From Streptomyces blattellae (GTDB lineage: Bacteria; Actinomycetota; Actinomycetes; Streptomycetales; Streptomycetaceae), in assembly GCF_009709555.1 (NCBI RefSeq), contig NZ_WJBG01000100.1, forward strand, positions 1 through 34,243: a stretch of DNA of 34,243 nucleotides, read 5' to 3'. A model generated the notes under the pieces. The model was not told the origin of the DNA. It ran no database searches and saw nothing but the letters and a program-made list of their open reading frames with translations. The number at the start of each line of letters is the position of its first letter. The stretch's first letter is position 1. Of the stretch, positions 33,056 through 34,243 are shown piece by piece. The translations under genes were made by a program, and so were the position numbers.

Positions 33056-34243
33056 TCACAGCAACCCGTCCCACATCTGCTCCAGCAGCACCGACCACCA
33101 GCTCTCCGGCGAACCCAGCGCCGCCGGATCGAACGAGGCCAGCTGCGCCTGGAAGTCGACCGTCCAGCGGCCGGCCTGCTCCTGGTTCAGCCCGAACCGC
33201 AGCCGCCACATCCGGCCGAGCAGCGCCAGGCACCGCTGGAACTCGGGCAGCCCCGTGTTCACGAACTGCGGCGGTACGGGCGCACCGCCCGGCCCCGCCT
33301 CCACCGGTACGGCGACGATGTTCGCCGTACCGTACTGCACACAGACCGCCTTGCCGAAGTCGCTGCCCATGACGAGGTACGAGCCCGCGTCCGGGGCCGG
33401 CTGCACCCCGCGCTCGGCCGCCAGCTCCGCCAGCGTCGGCACCGGCCGCCCCGGCTGGGCCTGCGCCCAGAAGAACGGACCCATGTCCATCGGCAGCCCC
33501 GCCATCACCAGCGAGTGCGCCACGATCGGCGGCACACCCTGCCGGTCCACCGCGGCCTGCTCGAACCGGAAGATCCCCGGCCCGAACGCACCCGCCAGCT
33601 CCTGCGCGACCCCCTGCGGGGGAATCGGCGGCGCCTGCTGAACCTGCGGAAGCGGCACCCGTACCGGGGCCGGGCGTGCTGGACCGTCGGCGACCTGGTG
33701 CAACTCGCCCTGGTGCGCCAGGAGTTGCCGCATCCCCTGCTGCCGGCTCGCGTGATCCGTGCCGTACGGCGCGATGGAGGTGATCCGCGCCTGCGGCCAC
33801 TGCTCCCGGATCATCCGCGCACAGTACGCACCCGGCAGCTCACACGACTCCAGCTCCGTGTGCAGCTCCAGCACCTTGTCCGGCGGGATGTTCATCGCCC
33901 GCAGCTCATGGAAGATCTGCCACTCCGGGTGCGGCGTCCCCGGCGCCGACCGCCGGATCAGCTGCTGCTCGGAACCGTCCTGCGCGCGGTAGCGCAGGAC
34001 CGCCTGGTAGCCGGGGCCGACGGTGGGCTGGGCGGCGGGTGGCGGGGGGTAGCCGTAGGCCGGGGGCGGGCCGGGGGGCGTGGACTGGGCTGGTGCGGGT
34101 TGGCGGGGCGTGGGTTGGCCTGGCGCAGCCGGCTGGCCGGGCGCGGGCTGGCCGGGCATGGGTTGACCTGGCGCCGCCGACTGGCCGGGCGCGGGCTGGC
34201 CGGGCATGGGTTGACCTGGCGCCGCCGACTGGCCGGGCGCGGG
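33056..34243 (-). CDS. Deaminase-like / SUKH-4 immunity-type protein, 5' end outside window
   Basis: The reading frame is open to the window edge (395 codons here); the ATG at 34207 lies inside a repeat, so the true start is beyond. The N-terminal part is Pro/Gln/Gly-rich repeats. About residues 80-165 (from the edge) form a candidate nucleic-acid deaminase fold: YRAQDGSEQQLIRRSAPGTPHPEWQIFHELRAM, then ESCELPGAYCARMIREQWPQARITSIAPYG. It has a HxE-like site and two cysteines spaced as a possible zinc ligand pair. The C-terminal about 190 residues (GLPMDMGPFFWAQAQPGRPVPTLAEL, SYLVMGSDFGKAVCVQYGTANIVAVPVE) match SUKH-4-type immunity domains. Such fusions occur in actinobacterial polymorphic toxin/conflict systems. 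The catalytic state is uncertain because the cysteine spacing is unusual. Confidence 0.72.
   Translation of the reverse strand, partial: PAPGQSAAPGQPMPGQPAPGQSAAPGQPMPGQPAPGQPAAPGQPTPRQPAPAQSTPPGPPPAYGYPPPPAAQPTVGPGYQAVLRYRAQDGSEQQLIRRSAPGTPHPEWQIFHELRAMNIPPDKVLELHTELESCELPGAYCARMIREQWPQARITSIAPYGTDHASRQQGMRQLLAHQGELHQVADGPARPAPVRVPLPQVQQAPPIPPQGVAQELAGAFGPGIFRFEQAAVDRQGVPPIVAHSLVMAGLPMDMGPFFWAQAQPGRPVPTLAELAAERGVQPAPDAGSYLVMGSDFGKAVCVQYGTANIVAVPVEAGPGGAPVPPQFVNTGLPEFQRCLALLGRMWRLRFGLNQEQAGRWTVDFQAQLASFDPAALGSPESWWSVLLEQMWDGLL
34148..34243 (-). repeat. Two perfect 48-bp in-frame repeats at the window edge
   Basis: Positions 34148-34195 and 34196-34243 are identical 48-bp units, each starting ctggccgggcatggg. 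They encode 16-residue Pro/Gly/Gln/Ala blocks of the low-complexity N-terminal region, and the array probably continues past the window. Shorter sub-repeats of PGQP/APGQ are nested inside. Confidence 0.95.

Overview
The window is high-GC actinobacterial DNA, almost certainly from a Streptomyces chromosome. The evidence is strong G/C third-position bias, GTG and TTG starts, leaderless promoters, and a gene order that matches what I recall of the bldA - ndh - eno - rpf - mfd core region of S. coelicolor. The most diagnostic feature is bldA, the tRNA-Leu(UAA) that reads rare UUA codons and controls development in Streptomyces.

Layout. 2-1927: group II intron with a reverse transcriptase/maturase, on the minus strand directly behind the terminator of a Bax inhibitor-1-like membrane protein gene (2006-2917). 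3225-3307: bldA. 3553-4866: cyclopropane-fatty-acid-synthase-type methyltransferase. 5101-6480: type II NADH dehydrogenase (ndh), with a Rex-like redox operator upstream (6799-6816) shared with a divergent small secreted cysteine peptide (7004-7213). 7325-10925: minus-strand cluster eno - divIC - DUF501 - ppx. 11314-13401: two resuscitation-promoting-factor-like LysM muralytic enzymes; the first follows a c-di-AMP (ydaO-type) riboswitch. 13527-15095: a serine recombinase that looks internally deleted and carries a transposase-like C-terminal domain. 15301-16539: cytochrome P450. 16546-23314: mazG, a SurA-like lipoprotein, a frameshifted remnant, an HNH lipoprotein and mfd. 23609-26459: ABC-permease remnant, DHA2-type MFS exporter, HigBA-like toxin-antitoxin pair and a truncated Rossmann-fold gene. 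26460-31376: a large BTAD/NB-ARC regulator convergent with a DrrAB-like ABC transporter. 31455-34243: a broken small ORF, two 19-bp repeat arrays, a DivIVA-like coiled-coil protein, and a deaminase/SUKH-4-like protein cut by the window end.

Functionally, the core genes join glycolysis and respiration (eno, ndh with Rex control), polyphosphate turnover (ppx), division (divIC), spore germination and wall remodelling (rpf genes under c-di-AMP), nucleotide sanitation (mazG), transcription-coupled repair (mfd) and developmental translation (bldA). Accessory material (intron, recombinase, toxin-antitoxin pair, gene remnants) is interspersed.

The most unusual structural theme is a high density of perfect or near-perfect short tandem repeats. 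Several are in frame inside genes (12, 15, 18 and 48 bp units). Three arrays span the stop codons of ndh (11 bp), ppx (21 bp) and eno (24 bp). Two adjacent intergenic arrays have a 19-bp period. All functional names are from reading the sequence and family knowledge; no database search was run.
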